From positions 1 to 53,937 of the forward strand of contig CALUQM010000011.1 of assembly GCA_944322925.1 (NCBI GenBank): a stretch of DNA of 53,937 bases, given 5' to 3'. This DNA is from an uncultured Bacteroidales bacterium (GTDB lineage: Bacteria; Bacteroidota; Bacteroidia; Bacteroidales; UBA932). Positions within the stretch are counted from its first letter, which is position 1; the number at the start of each line of letters is the position of its first letter. This document shows positions 7,447 through 16,459 of this stretch, piece after piece. Made by a program: the position numbers and the translations under genes. The notes under the pieces are model-generated. The model was not told where the DNA came from. It did not search any database and saw only the letters and a list, made by a program, of their open reading frames with translations.

Positions 7447-9393
7447 TCAGTTCCGGACTATGATAAGCGGGAAGTCGCCGTCATTGTTGGTTTCATAGAT
7501 CCATCCGCTGCCAGCCAGTGCAGAGTTCATGGCCGTCATGGCCGATGCCCAGCCGCTCCCGTCAGTTACTTTTATGGCATTTTCGTCAGTGCCGTTTACG
7601 TCGCCGATACCATATTGAGGGGGATTCCCGCCTGCAGCTCCCGGGGAGATGCTCCAGTAGCAGGCAGATGCCGACCCTCCACTCTGTCCTCCGATGACTC
7701 CTCCGACCCGGTCATATCCGCTCACATCGCCGTCGGCGAAATAGGACGCCCTAATATGCGCTCCTAAGGTACTACCGACCACTCCTCCGACACTACCCAT
7801 ACCATCCATACCATCCAAAGGCTTTGAACCATGGATGTTTCCCGAGGCATAACATGCAGTTATGTTTCCGCTATTATTGCCTGCAACGCCCCCAGTCCAC
7901 GTAAATCCTGACACTTCACCGGTAAAACTGCATGCCGTCACCGAAGCATTATTGCATCCCACAATTCCTCCTCCTGCCATACCGATCTGCATGCTGATTA
8001 CAGCACTGCCTGTCACATGGCAATTGATAATATCGCACACTGATGCTCCTGTAATAATATCGAACGTTGATGCTCCTGCAATTGCCCCTGCAAAAGCTAG
8101 TTTTTCATTTGCTATGTTTATCACAGGTGATTCCAAGTTCAGGTTCATGACTGTTCCGGATAATATGCCGAAAAGACCGTAATATCCCAAAGGGTTTCCT
8201 TCGGTTACAATCATGTTTTTTATCGTATATCCGCCGCCATCAAATGTGTATCCGCCGCCATCAAATGTGCCGGGAAAAGAAACAGGCTCCCAATTGTCCG
8301 GATTGCCGTTTTCCGGCTCTGGAAGCGAGATGTCGCCTGTCATTTTGAAGAATCCGCTTGAATATGAAATATTGCCGGCATTCACCTGTTGTCCGAAATA
8401 GTAGAGGTCTTCGGCAGAGGATATTATGTAGGGGTCCTTTTCAGTGCCGCTCCCGGATAAGCCGATAGTTACGATGAGCCTGTACGTGTCGGTCACTTTC
8501 CCGTTGTCCAAAAGCGTAACTTCCACCAATGCTTCGGAGCCGATCCCCATTCCTCCGGCAAATACGAATATCCCGTCTTCGTCTTCGACGGACCAGCCTT
8601 CCCCTTCGAGGATGCGCACGGAGACTTCGCCGTCACCCGTTACCGCGTATGATATATTTCCATTTGTAATGTTTATCTTTTCCGACAGGTCTGTAAGGAG
8701 TGTTCCGTTCATATAGAAAGCGATACCGTTTTCTATATATTTCGGGACATTGAATGTCGCCCCGTCGGCCAGGGTGAAAATGACGTAATCCTCGTTCGAG
8801 GAATCTACTGAGAGGAAAAAGGAATTAGCGTTCTCTATGGAAATCCGCTCCCATGTCTTGCCGTCATCCATACTCAAATATATGGCTTCTTTTACAATCT
8901 CCTGATTGCCTGCGTCAGCTGTAATGCCTTGCAAAATGAGATTCTCTCCGGTGGAAAGTCGGGGAACAATGTCGTTGACCCGTAACGGATTGCCCTGACT
9001 GTCGGTCAGAAGTTTACCGTCCAAAGTCCAGTACCAGTTTCCGTCATCCTGCTGTGTGATACTGATTTGCGGAGTCTCTCCGTGATAGATGGTGACAGGT
9101 TCGGAGTTCAGGAATGAAATTGTATAGCCGATTTCCTTGTCTCCCTGCATGACCGGTGTCACTTCGGTAATGTAGTTCGTAGTGCTGACGAGCTGCTGCA
9201 GGGAGGCGATATTGCCGTTGGCCTGTTCCTGCCATTGCTCCAACGATTCGATACGGTTTTCATGGTCGTTTACAGCATTCCAGAGGGCGCTGTCGTCATA
9301 CTTGCAACAGGCACTTATGATAATGCCTGCAGCTGCAATAATTGCCATGGGGGGGGGTAAAACGCCAAGGCGCAATTCAACAGTTGTCATCAT
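7447..9393 (-). CDS. Surface lipoprotein with DUF4988-like and GLUG-repeat regions
   Basis: A 648-residue exported protein of unknown ligand, probably on the outer surface. A hydrophobic segment (MAIIAAAGIIISAC, residues 16-29) ends in a lipobox Cys. A coiled coil follows (about 33-70, with NRIESLEQWQEQ), then a DUF4988-type beta region (YTISFLNSEPVTIYHGE; GNWYWTLDGKLLTDSQGNP). The second half is a beta-helix of GLUG-type repeats (GGIVGCNNASVTACSFTGEV, GGVAGNNSGNITACYASG, GGVIGGQSGGSASACYW). Residues 13-15 are Pro-Pro-Pro encoded by nine consecutive Cs. The n-region is poorly charged whichever ATG is used (9393 or 9348), which is unusual for a signal peptide. No consensus promoter lies upstream. 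Family roles include adhesion and glycan binding; neither is demonstrated here. Confidence 0.8.
   Translation of the reverse strand: MMTTVELRLGVLPPPMAIIAAAGIIISACCKYDDSALWNAVNDHENRIESLEQWQEQANGNIASLQQLVSTTNYITEVTPVMQGDKEIGYTISFLNSEPVTIYHGETPQISITQQDDGNWYWTLDGKLLTDSQGNPLRVNDIVPRLSTGENLILQGITADAGNQEIVKEAIYLSMDDGKTWERISIENANSFFLSVDSSNEDYVIFTLADGATFNVPKYIENGIAFYMNGTLLTDLSEKINITNGNISYAVTGDGEVSVRILEGEGWSVEDEDGIFVFAGGMGIGSEALVEVTLLDNGKVTDTYRLIVTIGLSGSGTEKDPYIISSAEDLYYFGQQVNAGNISYSSGFFKMTGDISLPEPENGNPDNWEPVSFPGTFDGGGYTFDGGGYTIKNMIVTEGNPLGYYGLFGILSGTVMNLNLESPVINIANEKLAFAGAIAGASTFDIITGASVCDIINCHVTGSAVISMQIGMAGGGIVGCNNASVTACSFTGEVSGFTWTGGVAGNNSGNITACYASGNIHGSKPLDGMDGMGSVGGVVGSTLGAHIRASYFADGDVSGYDRVGGVIGGQSGGSASACYWSISPGAAGGNPPQYGIGDVNGTDENAIKVTDGSGWASAMTAMNSALAGSGWIYETNNDGDFPLIIVRN
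8228..8269. repeat. 21-bp perfect tandem duplication inside the lipoprotein gene
   Basis: Two identical 21-base units, 8228-8248 and 8249-8269, are adjacent and in frame. They encode a doubled TFDGGGY-type heptapeptide at the start of the GLUG region. The lack of divergence between copies suggests a recent slippage event. Confidence 0.9.
9349..9357. repeat. Homopolymer tract of nine G (C on the coding strand)
   Basis: Nine consecutive G on the plus strand fall within codons 13-15 of the lipoprotein gene, directly before an internal ATG (9348). Runs of this length are prone to slipped-strand length changes. Confidence 0.9.
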
Positions 9394-9452
9394 TGTATTG
9401 TCTTTTGGTTTTTGTGCGGGGTAAAATGTTGCTGCCTATTGACTCAACACAC

Positions 9453-9491
9453 ATAATAAAATAAAAAAGAAGAATGGCTCAAGCCATTCTT
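9453..9491 (-). terminator. Rho-independent terminator of the FKBP-DUF3127 operon
   Basis: Positions 9470-9479 and 9482-9491 form a perfect 10-bp inverted repeat with a minimal loop. Read on the minus strand it is followed by CTTTTTTATTTTATTATG. It lies 86 bases after the DUF3127 stop codon and ahead of the lipoprotein gene, insulating the two units. Confidence 0.8.
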
Positions 9492-9576
9492 CAATAGCTT
9501 TAAGGCTAATCTTGAAATAAATTTGAATTTAACTTAGAATTCAGCCCCTCAAATGTCTTTTCTATTTATTCCGGAA

Positions 9577-10020
9577 TCAGAACGGCAGGTCGTCTTCGAC
9601 CTGGTCTGCCGCAGGATCCGAGCTGCCTCCGACGTAGCCGTGGCCCGTACTGGCGGCATCGACAGGATCAGGCGCGAAATTGTTGCCGGAGCCTTCGGCT
9701 CCTGTAGGTGCAAAGCCTGTAGTATAGTTTTCCGGTGCCGGTGTTTCCGCTTCTATTTTCCATGCGCGCAGGTCCGTGTACCATCTGCCGTTGTATTCCC
9801 GGCTGTTGGCGTTGAAAGAGACCTTGACCTTGTCTCCGATCTGGTATTTCTCGAGATCCTTGACCCTGTCGGCTCCCCATACGCTCAGACATACCTGGGA
9901 AGGATAGTTGCCTTCCTGATATTCCACGATAAACTCCTGTTTCGACCATTCGCCTCTTGCAGAGGTGCCGCTCTGGACATTGAGTTTACGTATGATTTTA
10001 CCTTCTATTTCCAACGCCAT
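9577..10020 (-). CDS. DUF3127 protein with an SSB-like acidic tip
   Basis: A 147-residue cytosolic protein. Residues 1 to about 95 fit DUF3127, an OB-fold-like domain found in Bacteroidota (EIEGKIIRKLNVQSGTSARGEWSKQ; FIVEYQEGNYPSQVCLSVWG; KVKVSFNANSREYNGRWY). A Gly/Ala/Pro-rich linker follows and the protein ends VEDDLPF. This build of OB-like domain, flexible linker and acidic tail ending in Pro-Phe copies single-stranded DNA-binding proteins, so single-strand binding and recruitment of repair proteins is a reasonable inference. It starts 8 bases after the FKBP gene, with which it is probably cotranscribed. Confidence 0.8.
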   Translation of the reverse strand: MALEIEGKIIRKLNVQSGTSARGEWSKQEFIVEYQEGNYPSQVCLSVWGADRVKDLEKYQIGDKVKVSFNANSREYNGRWYTDLRAWKIEAETPAPENYTTGFAPTGAEGSGNNFAPDPVDAASTGHGYVGGSSDPAADQVEDDLPF

Positions 10021-10028
10021 GACAGAAA

Positions 10029-10826
10029 CTATTTTTTATCGGTTTTATCTTCTTTCTCGACGAATTTGTTGACTTTGGCAAGCTCTACATCGAAAACAAG
10101 GGTCGAATTCGGTTTGATAAGACCTGTTCCGCGGCTGCCGTATCCGAGCTCGGCAGGTATGTAAAGCTTGATTCTGCCGCCTTCGCCAATGTACTGCAGA
10201 CCCTCGGTCCAGCCTTTGATCACGCGGTTCATAAGCATGCGTACAGGATCTTTTTCACGGTCTGAGGCATCGAACTCGGTGCCGTCGATAAGAGTTCCGG
10301 TATAGTGTACGTAAACCGTATCCTTTTCGCCCGGCTTGACATCGTTGCCTTCGGTGACAATCTCATACCTGAGCCCGCTTTCGGTAGTTACGACCTGATC
10401 GTTGGTGGCGGAAAGATTCTTCAGGAAAGCTTCCCCTTCAGCCTTGTTGCTTTCTGCTTCGAATGTGTTTTTCTCGGTAAGGAATTCATTGAAGATCCTG
10501 TTCATTTCCTCAGGATTGATGTCGAACTGTTCGTTGAATTCCGGAGAATTCATCTGGCCTTCCGCATTGATATAGTCGATCATTCCTTTCTTGATCTTGG
10601 CGAAAGAAAGCTCGGAAATGTTTTCGGCGAAGCTGTTGGCCTTGATGAAGTAGCCGAAGTTCACGCCTATCAGGTAGCTGACAGAGTCTACGAGAGATGC
10701 TTTCGGAAGAGAATATGTTACCTCTTCCCCGTCTTTTTCTACAGTAATGCTTTTCGGTGCACTGTTGCATCCTGCCGCCATTGAGGCAACGACTGCAGAT
10801 GCCATTAGGATTTTGATTGCTTTCAT
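10029..10826 (-). CDS. FKBP-type peptidyl-prolyl isomerase, lipoprotein
   Basis: Catalyses cis-trans isomerisation at prolines and helps fold exported proteins. The 265-residue protein has a lipoprotein signal (VASMAAGC, Cys at about residue 20), an N-terminal helical dimerisation domain as in FkpA/Mip (about 40-135) and a C-terminal FKBP domain (about 155-255) with VYVHYTGTLIDGTEFDAS, the VIKGWTEGLQYIGEGG stretch and IPAELGYGSRG. Domain order and length match FkpA/Mip. It would act at the envelope, anchored by its lipid. The minus-strand upstream region has a near-consensus -7 (GATATTTG) but no clear -33. Confidence 0.92.
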   Translation of the reverse strand: MKAIKILMASAVVASMAAGCNSAPKSITVEKDGEEVTYSLPKASLVDSVSYLIGVNFGYFIKANSFAENISELSFAKIKKGMIDYINAEGQMNSPEFNEQFDINPEEMNRIFNEFLTEKNTFEAESNKAEGEAFLKNLSATNDQVVTTESGLRYEIVTEGNDVKPGEKDTVYVHYTGTLIDGTEFDASDREKDPVRMLMNRVIKGWTEGLQYIGEGGRIKLYIPAELGYGSRGTGLIKPNSTLVFDVELAKVNKFVEKEDKTDKK

Positions 10827-10912
10827 GTCTGTTTTATTTTTTGTTTATATCGTTTTCTTCGCAGAATATAGCGTAGATTCTGCAAATATCGTAAATTTAT
10901 TTCAGACTTTTG

Positions 10913-10943
10913 TTTGCGGAGGTGAAAAAAAATTCTAACTTAG
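10913..10943 (+). promoter_or_regulatory. Probable recQ promoter
   Basis: TTTG at 10913-10916, a 19-base spacer and TAACTTAG at 10936-10943 match the -33/-7 pattern with one mismatch in the -7 element. Initiation near 10950 would leave a leader of about 14 bases. Confidence 0.45.
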
Positions 10944-10963
10944 TATGAATAAATCGGGGTTAT

Positions 10964-13165
10964 ATGGCTATCAATTCAGACATCTTGCATTCTAAACTAA
11001 AGGAATTCTTCGGCTTCGATTCTTTCAAAGGCGATCAGGAGGCCATAATATCGCATCTTGCCGCCGGCAACGATGCTTTTGTCCTTATGCCTACGGGAGG
11101 AGGCAAATCCCTTTGCTATCAGCTGCCTGCGCTTGTGATGGAAGGAACGGCGATTGTCATATCCCCCCTCATAGCATTGATGAAGAACCAGGTCGATGCC
11201 ATAAGAGGATTCGTCTCGGGAAATGACGGGATTGCGCATTTCCTGAATTCGTCATTGTCAAAGACCCAGATAAACGAAGTCCGCGAAGACCTTGTTTCCG
11301 GGGTGACCAAGCTGCTCTATGTGGCGCCGGAATCCCTGACGAAACAGGAGAACATCGATATTCTCAAGGAGATAAGGATTTCTTTCTATGCCGTCGACGA
11401 GGCTCACTGCATATCCGAGTGGGGACATGATTTCCGGCCGGAATACAGGCGCATAAGGAATATCATAGAGGAGATTGGCGAGGCTCCGGTCATAGCCCTG
11501 ACGGCGACTGCGACTCCGAAAGTGCAGAGCGATATTCTCAGGAATCTCGGCATTCCTGACGCCAGGGTTTTCAAGTCGTCTTTCAACAGGCCCAACCTGT
11601 ATTATGAAGTACGGGACAAGTCCGATCCGAAAAGGGATATAATCAGGTTCATAAAGCAGAATGAAGGGAAGTCCGGTATCATATATTGCCTGAGCAGGAA
11701 AAAAGTGGAGGAGCTTGCCGAACTTCTGAATATCAACGGAATCAAGGCCCTGCCTTACCATGCCGGCCTGGATGCGAAGACAAGGGCGGAGAATCAGGAC
11801 CGTTTTCTCATGGAGGAGATAGATGTAATAGTGGCGACAATAGCTTTCGGGATGGGGATAGACAAGCCTGACGTGCGTTTTGTCATACATTACGATATTC
11901 CGAAAAGCATAGAAGGCTATTATCAGGAAACCGGAAGGGCCGGACGTGACGGCGGGGAAGGCAAGTGCATAGCGTATTACAGTTACAAGGACATAGTCAA
12001 GCTGGAGAAGTTCATGCAGGGAAAGCCTGTCGCCGAGCAGGAAATAGGGAAACAGCTGCTTATCGAGACCGTTGCTTACGCCGAATCCAACGAGTGCCGC
12101 AGGAAACTGCTGATGAATTATTTTGGGGAAGATTATCCTCATGACAACTGCGGCGCCTGCGACAACTGCCTCAATCCGAAAAAACGTTTTGACGGCCAGG
12201 AGGAGATGACACTTGTAATAGAACTTATAGAAGCGATGCCGGAGCATTTCAAGACCGAGCATCTTGCGAATATCCTCGCCGGAGAGACGAATTCCCTGAT
12301 AAAGTCGTATGAACATGACAAACTGGAATTTTTCGGGGCCGGAAAGGACCATTCCTCACGTTTCTGGTGCGATGTCATACATCAGGGTATTGTCAGGCAT
12401 TTTCTTGAAAAGGAGATCGAATCATACGGACTCATATATGTTTCCGATACAGGAAGGGAATTCTGCCGGCATCCGTATCCGATCATGCTTACGGAAGAAA
12501 GGCATTTCGTGGACGGGGAAGATGACGAGGAAGATGTTTCCGCTTCAGCTGTCAGGGGAGGCGGCGGAGGCGACCAGGTTTTGCTGGCAATGCTGAAAAA
12601 TCTCAGGACTGAACTTGCCGGAAAACTTCATCTGCAGCCGTGGATACTTTTCGGAGACCCGGCTCTTGAGGACATGTCAATAACGTATCCCGTCACTTTG
12701 GCCGAACTCAAGAACTGTCAGGGAGTGGGAGAGGGCAAGGCCAGAAAATACGGGTCGGAATTCATCAAACTGATAGCCCGATATGTGGAAGAGAACGACA
12801 TCGACCGTCCTGAAGATTTCGTGGTCAAGTCGGTGGTCAACCAGTCTTCCGCCAACAAGGTTTATATCATCCAGGGAATAGACAGAAAACTGCCGCTTGA
12901 AGATATAGCAAGCGCCAAGGGACTTGAGATGGATGAACTGATGACAGAAATAGAGACCATAGTGGCATCCGGAACGAAACTGGATCTGAATTATTATATA
13001 TGCCAGACTGTCGATGACGATGTAGTCGAGGAGATTTACGATTATTTCAGGAATGAGGCGAAATCGGATTCCCTGTCCGATGCAATGGAAGATCTGGGCC
13101 AGGACTACGACGAGTCCGAGGTACGGCTTGTCAGGCTGAAGTTCCTCTGCGAAGTCGCCAACTGA
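10964..13165 (+). CDS. recQ: ATP-dependent DNA helicase RecQ
   Basis: A 3'-to-5' DNA helicase acting in recombination and stalled-fork repair. The 733-residue protein has the superfamily 2 motifs in order: Walker A LMPTGGGKSLCYQLPAL, DEAH box AVDEAHCISEWGHDFRP, motif III ALTATATP, and motif VI YYQETGRAGRDG. A zinc-binding cluster (CRRKLLMNYFG to CGACDNC) and RQC winged helix follow, then an HRDC domain (about 540-610). About 110 further residues resemble an extra winged-helix region (LPLEDIASAKGLEMDELM) common in Bacteroidota RecQ but absent from the E. coli protein. It is a single-gene unit, convergent with the PHP gene. Confidence 0.96.
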   Translation: MAINSDILHSKLKEFFGFDSFKGDQEAIISHLAAGNDAFVLMPTGGGKSLCYQLPALVMEGTAIVISPLIALMKNQVDAIRGFVSGNDGIAHFLNSSLSKTQINEVREDLVSGVTKLLYVAPESLTKQENIDILKEIRISFYAVDEAHCISEWGHDFRPEYRRIRNIIEEIGEAPVIALTATATPKVQSDILRNLGIPDARVFKSSFNRPNLYYEVRDKSDPKRDIIRFIKQNEGKSGIIYCLSRKKVEELAELLNINGIKALPYHAGLDAKTRAENQDRFLMEEIDVIVATIAFGMGIDKPDVRFVIHYDIPKSIEGYYQETGRAGRDGGEGKCIAYYSYKDIVKLEKFMQGKPVAEQEIGKQLLIETVAYAESNECRRKLLMNYFGEDYPHDNCGACDNCLNPKKRFDGQEEMTLVIELIEAMPEHFKTEHLANILAGETNSLIKSYEHDKLEFFGAGKDHSSRFWCDVIHQGIVRHFLEKEIESYGLIYVSDTGREFCRHPYPIMLTEERHFVDGEDDEEDVSASAVRGGGGGDQVLLAMLKNLRTELAGKLHLQPWILFGDPALEDMSITYPVTLAELKNCQGVGEGKARKYGSEFIKLIARYVEENDIDRPEDFVVKSVVNQSSANKVYIIQGIDRKLPLEDIASAKGLEMDELMTEIETIVASGTKLDLNYYICQTVDDDVVEEIYDYFRNEAKSDSLSDAMEDLGQDYDESEVRLVRLKFLCEVAN

Positions 13166-13187
13166 GTCTGGGCGTGCTGCCGTACGG

Positions 13188-14015
13188 TCAGATTTTTTCA
13201 AAGACGATCCTGCGCCTGCTGAAATGTGCCGTATATCCGAAACCGCAGGATTTTATGAAGTCCGCAAAATAGCTGAACTTGTCTCCGGGACGCTCGGGAT
13301 TATGGGAGTCGGAGCCCAGGCTTATGGCTTCTCCTCCCAATTCCCGGAATCTCAGGAGGATATTCCTGTCGAGAACCGGAGTGCGGCCATTGTAATCCTG
13401 ATAGGTTTTCGTATTGATTTCAAGAGCCTTGCCATGTTCGGCAAGGTATTTCAGAATGCTGTCGAAAATGTCCGGGAAGTCATTGTAGAAAATACTGCAC
13501 TGAGGATAAGGTGCGTATCGGGCGACATAATCGAAGTGTCCGATGATATCGAAGTCTCCGAGCCAGGACATTTCCTCGAAAATGGTTTCCAGATAATGCC
13601 CGTATGCCGTTTTCCAGTCCTTGTCCCTGTAATATCCGCCCCAGAACGGATCGGTATCGTCGAGATAATGCACTGATGCGATGACCTGGTCGAACGTGTT
13701 TTCCGACAATAATGCACGGATCTGCTCCCTGCATCTGATTTCCAGCCCGATTTCGATCCCCTTGAAAATCCTGAAGTCGGGCATCAGTTTCTGAACCCTG
13801 TCTATTTCCTCCTGCTGCGCCCTGATGTCGAACTGTTCCGGAATCAGATGTTCGAATTCCGCTTTCATGGCAGGAACGAAAAAGTCGCAGTGATCCGTGA
13901 AACATATCCCGGCCAGACCCTTTGCGGCAGCTGCGCGGGCCGAAGTCTCGACAGAGGCTTTGGCACCGTCGAACGAGAACTGGCTGTGGTTGTGATTGTC
14001 GTAAAACTTTCTCAT
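13188..14015 (-). CDS. PHP-domain phosphatase, histidinol-phosphatase-like
   Basis: A 275-residue metal-dependent phosphoesterase of the PHP superfamily. The metal-binding motifs are clear: DNHNHSQFS at the start, FTDHCDFF (about 39-46), a central EIGLEIR, IASVHYLDD, and the closing SLGSDSHNPE. Length and motifs fit the HisJ-type histidinol-phosphatase of histidine synthesis. No other his gene is in the window, so another phosphate ester substrate remains possible. It starts 5 bases after fhs and is probably cotranscribed with it. Confidence 0.85.
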   Translation of the reverse strand: MRKFYDNHNHSQFSFDGAKASVETSARAAAAKGLAGICFTDHCDFFVPAMKAEFEHLIPEQFDIRAQQEEIDRVQKLMPDFRIFKGIEIGLEIRCREQIRALLSENTFDQVIASVHYLDDTDPFWGGYYRDKDWKTAYGHYLETIFEEMSWLGDFDIIGHFDYVARYAPYPQCSIFYNDFPDIFDSILKYLAEHGKALEINTKTYQDYNGRTPVLDRNILLRFRELGGEAISLGSDSHNPERPGDKFSYFADFIKSCGFGYTAHFSRRRIVFEKI

Positions 14016-14020
14016 GATGA

Positions 14021-15688
14021 TCAGCTCAATCCGTCGATATGCCCGTCCACTATGTCGATATGCAGGGCCTGAGGCACTTTCGGAAGGCCTGGCATCCTTA
14101 TTATGTCCCCTGCAATCGCCACGATCATCCCGGCGCCGGTATTCACGACTATATCCTTGATTTCGAAGTTGAAACCTTCCGGAGCCCCGTATTTTCCGGG
14201 ATCCTGGGAGAATGAATATTGGGTCTTTGCTATGCAGACAGGCAAGTTCCCGAGGCCGAGCTCTTCGGCATGGCGGATTTTCCTGAGACTCTGCGAACTG
14301 AATGAAACCGAACCGGCTCCGTAGATTTTTCTGGCTACGGACTCTGTTTTTTCCGCAATGCCTGCAGAGTCAGGATAGGTGAAGCGAATCGGACCAGAAG
14401 GATCTTTTTTTATGATTTCCACTACCTTGGCCGCAAGGTCCTCGGCTCCCGCCCCTCCGCGGGCATAGGCATCGTTGATGGCGAAATATACACCAGTCTC
14501 CCTGCAATGCTCTTCTACCATACTGATTTCGTCTTCCGTATCAGATGCGAACCTGTTGAAGCAGACCATGACTGTCTGGCCGAAACCCTTGAGGTTCCTT
14601 ATGTGCCTGTCGAGGTTGGCAAAGCCTTTTCTGATACCTTCGGCATTCGGTTCCCTGATCTTTTCCAGAGGTACGTCGCCGTGCATCTTGAGTCCCTGCA
14701 AAGTGGCGACAAGCAGAGTCAGTTTCGGCTGGAGTCCGCTTTTGCGGCATTTTATGTTGAAGAATTTTTCCGCACCGAGATCGGCTCCGAATCCCGCCTC
14801 TGTAATGACGTAGTCCCCGAATGTCATGGCTTCTCTGGTGGCAATTACGGAATTGCACCCGTGCGCTATGTTGGCGAACGGTCCGCCATGTACTATTGCA
14901 GGCGTTCCTTCGGTCGTCTGGACGAGGTTGGGCTTTACTGCCTCCGTCATCAGGGCCGTCATTGCCCCGGCTATGCCGAGGTCGTTTACAGTGAAAGGCT
15001 TGTCATCGAACGTGTAGCCGAGGGTTATGTTTCCTATCCGTCTCTTCATGTCGTCGAGATTGTCCGACAGACACAGTATGGCCATGATTTCCGATGCCGG
15101 AGTAATGTCGAAGCCCGATTCTGTCGGAATTCCGTCCGTTCTCGGCCCGAGTCCGGTGACGATATGCCTGAGCGACCGGTCATTGACGTCCAACACGCGT
15201 TTCCAGACTATTTCCTTCAGGGCGAATCCTTCCTGCCGGTGCTGGTACAGGTAATTGTCCAGAAGGGCGGCAATCATATTGTGTACGGATGTCACAGCAT
15301 GGAAGTCTCCGGTAAAATGCAGATTGATCTTTTCCATCGGAAGCACCTGGGCGTACCCTCCTCCCGCCGCGCCTCCTTTCAGTCCGAAACACGGCCCGAG
15401 AGACGGTTCCCTCAAGGCTACGATTGCATTTTTCCCTATTCTGTTGAGTCCGAGGGCGAGACCTATCGAAGCCGTGGTCTTGCCTATTCCCGCCTTCGTC
15501 GCCGTGATGGCGGTGACAAGAATAAGGTTGCTTTTCTTCATCTTTTCCCTGTCTGTGAGTTCTACCGGAATCTTGGCCATGTAGGGACCGTACTGTTCGA
15601 TGCTTTCTTCCGGAATTCCGATGCCGGCTGCGACGTCGGTGATCTTCCTCATTTCGGTGCTTCTTGCTATTTCAATATCGGACTTCAT
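14021..15688 (-). CDS. fhs: Formate--tetrahydrofolate ligase
   Basis: Makes 10-formyltetrahydrofolate from formate, ATP and tetrahydrofolate, feeding purine synthesis and one-carbon metabolism. The 555 residues match the family norm of about 555-560. Visible motifs include the ATP-binding loop [11 protein letters not shown] (about 58-68), [27 protein letters not shown] and the C-terminal PGLPKVPQA. It is followed closely by the PHP phosphatase gene. The divergent region upstream is AT-rich and I see no exact consensus promoter for this strand. Confidence 0.96.
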   Translation of the reverse strand: MKSDIEIARSTEMRKITDVAAGIGIPEESIEQYGPYMAKIPVELTDREKMKKSNLILVTAITATKAGIGKTTASIGLALGLNRIGKNAIVALREPSLGPCFGLKGGAAGGGYAQVLPMEKINLHFTGDFHAVTSVHNMIAALLDNYLYQHRQEGFALKEIVWKRVLDVNDRSLRHIVTGLGPRTDGIPTESGFDITPASEIMAILCLSDNLDDMKRRIGNITLGYTFDDKPFTVNDLGIAGAMTALMTEAVKPNLVQTTEGTPAIVHGGPFANIAHGCNSVIATREAMTFGDYVITEAGFGADLGAEKFFNIKCRKSGLQPKLTLLVATLQGLKMHGDVPLEKIREPNAEGIRKGFANLDRHIRNLKGFGQTVMVCFNRFASDTEDEISMVEEHCRETGVYFAINDAYARGGAGAEDLAAKVVEIIKKDPSGPIRFTYPDSAGIAEKTESVARKIYGAGSVSFSSQSLRKIRHAEELGLGNLPVCIAKTQYSFSQDPGKYGAPEGFNFEIKDIVVNTGAGMIVAIAGDIIRMPGLPKVPQALHIDIVDGHIDGLS

Positions 15689-15754
15689 GATGTTTATTTT
15701 TCCCGAAGATGTAATTGTTCGTGACTGTGGACGCGAAATTAGTAAAATTATTTA

Positions 15755-15762
15755 TAATTTTG
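15755..15762 (+). promoter_or_regulatory. Candidate -7 element for the HdeD-like/dnaG operon
   Basis: TAATTTTG matches the TAnnTTTG -7 consensus and lies 32 bases before the ATG at 15795. No TTTG is found at the usual distance upstream, so this is only half a promoter match. Confidence 0.35.
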
Positions 15763-15794
15763 CAGTTTATTGTACATCATAAAAAATTCGCGAT

Positions 15795-16454
15795 ATGATA
15801 ACATTCGGTTTCAGAAATAAGCTCAGCGGAGTGGCAAGGGCTTCCATTGCCATCATTCTCGGTCTGATAATGATAATTTGGCCGGACAGCATCCTGCCTC
15901 TGATCGTAAAAGTGATTGCGGCCGTCATGATAGCTTCCGGCATCGTTTCCCTGGCATACGGGATTATCAACAGGAACAACGGGGCCCTGGGACTTTCCGC
16001 CTTCAATACCGTGGTGGACATTGTCATAGGTATCCTGCTTTTCATATATCCGAACCAGGTCGCTGATTTCGTGGTCATTCTCATAGGCATAGCGCTTACC
16101 GTTTTCGGAATTTTCCAGGTCATAGCCCTGGTAAGTACGTCCGCACTTCTTCCTGTGGGGTTCTGGGCGCTCTTCCTGCCGGTGATTTGTGCGGTGGGCG
16201 GTCTGCTTCTCATAGGCCTGCTTTTTATCGGAAATCCGTCTGAAGCCACGGCAACGCTGACCATGATAGCAGGTATAGCCGTTGTGATTTACGGCTTGTC
16301 GGAACTGATGACTTCATGGAAAATGTCGAAAGCGATTCACGAATACGAAATCAAGTTCCCTTCCAGAGACAAGGAAAAGGAGAAGACCGGTGCTTTCGAT
16401 TATGATGACGTGAAGGATGCCGAATTCGAAAAAGCCGGCAAGGATAAGGAATAG
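15795..16454 (+). CDS. HdeD/DUF308 family membrane protein
   Basis: A 219-residue integral membrane protein with about six hydrophobic helices, roughly at 15-32, 36-58, 68-87, 92-114, 120-145 and 150-172. These form DUF308-type repeats (LGLIMIIWPDSILPLIVKVI; VDIVIGILLFIYPNQVADFV). The last 40 residues are charged and cytosolic (SRDKEKEKTGAFDYDDV). E. coli HdeD is linked to acid resistance, but the family role is not established. It ends 5 bases before dnaG and seems to head that operon. Confidence 0.85.
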   Translation: MITFGFRNKLSGVARASIAIILGLIMIIWPDSILPLIVKVIAAVMIASGIVSLAYGIINRNNGALGLSAFNTVVDIVIGILLFIYPNQVADFVVILIGIALTVFGIFQVIALVSTSALLPVGFWALFLPVICAVGGLLLIGLLFIGNPSEATATLTMIAGIAVVIYGLSELMTSWKMSKAIHEYEIKFPSRDKEKEKTGAFDYDDVKDAEFEKAGKDKE

Positions 16455-16459
16455 TCGGA

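Noticed and set aside
11258-12352. A 364-codon minus-strand open frame inside recQ
   Set aside because: Antisense to conserved helicase motifs; no promoter and no similarity.
14507-15724. A 405-codon plus-strand open frame opposite fhs
   Set aside because: Antisense to a full-length formate--tetrahydrofolate ligase with no domain similarity of its own; a shadow frame.
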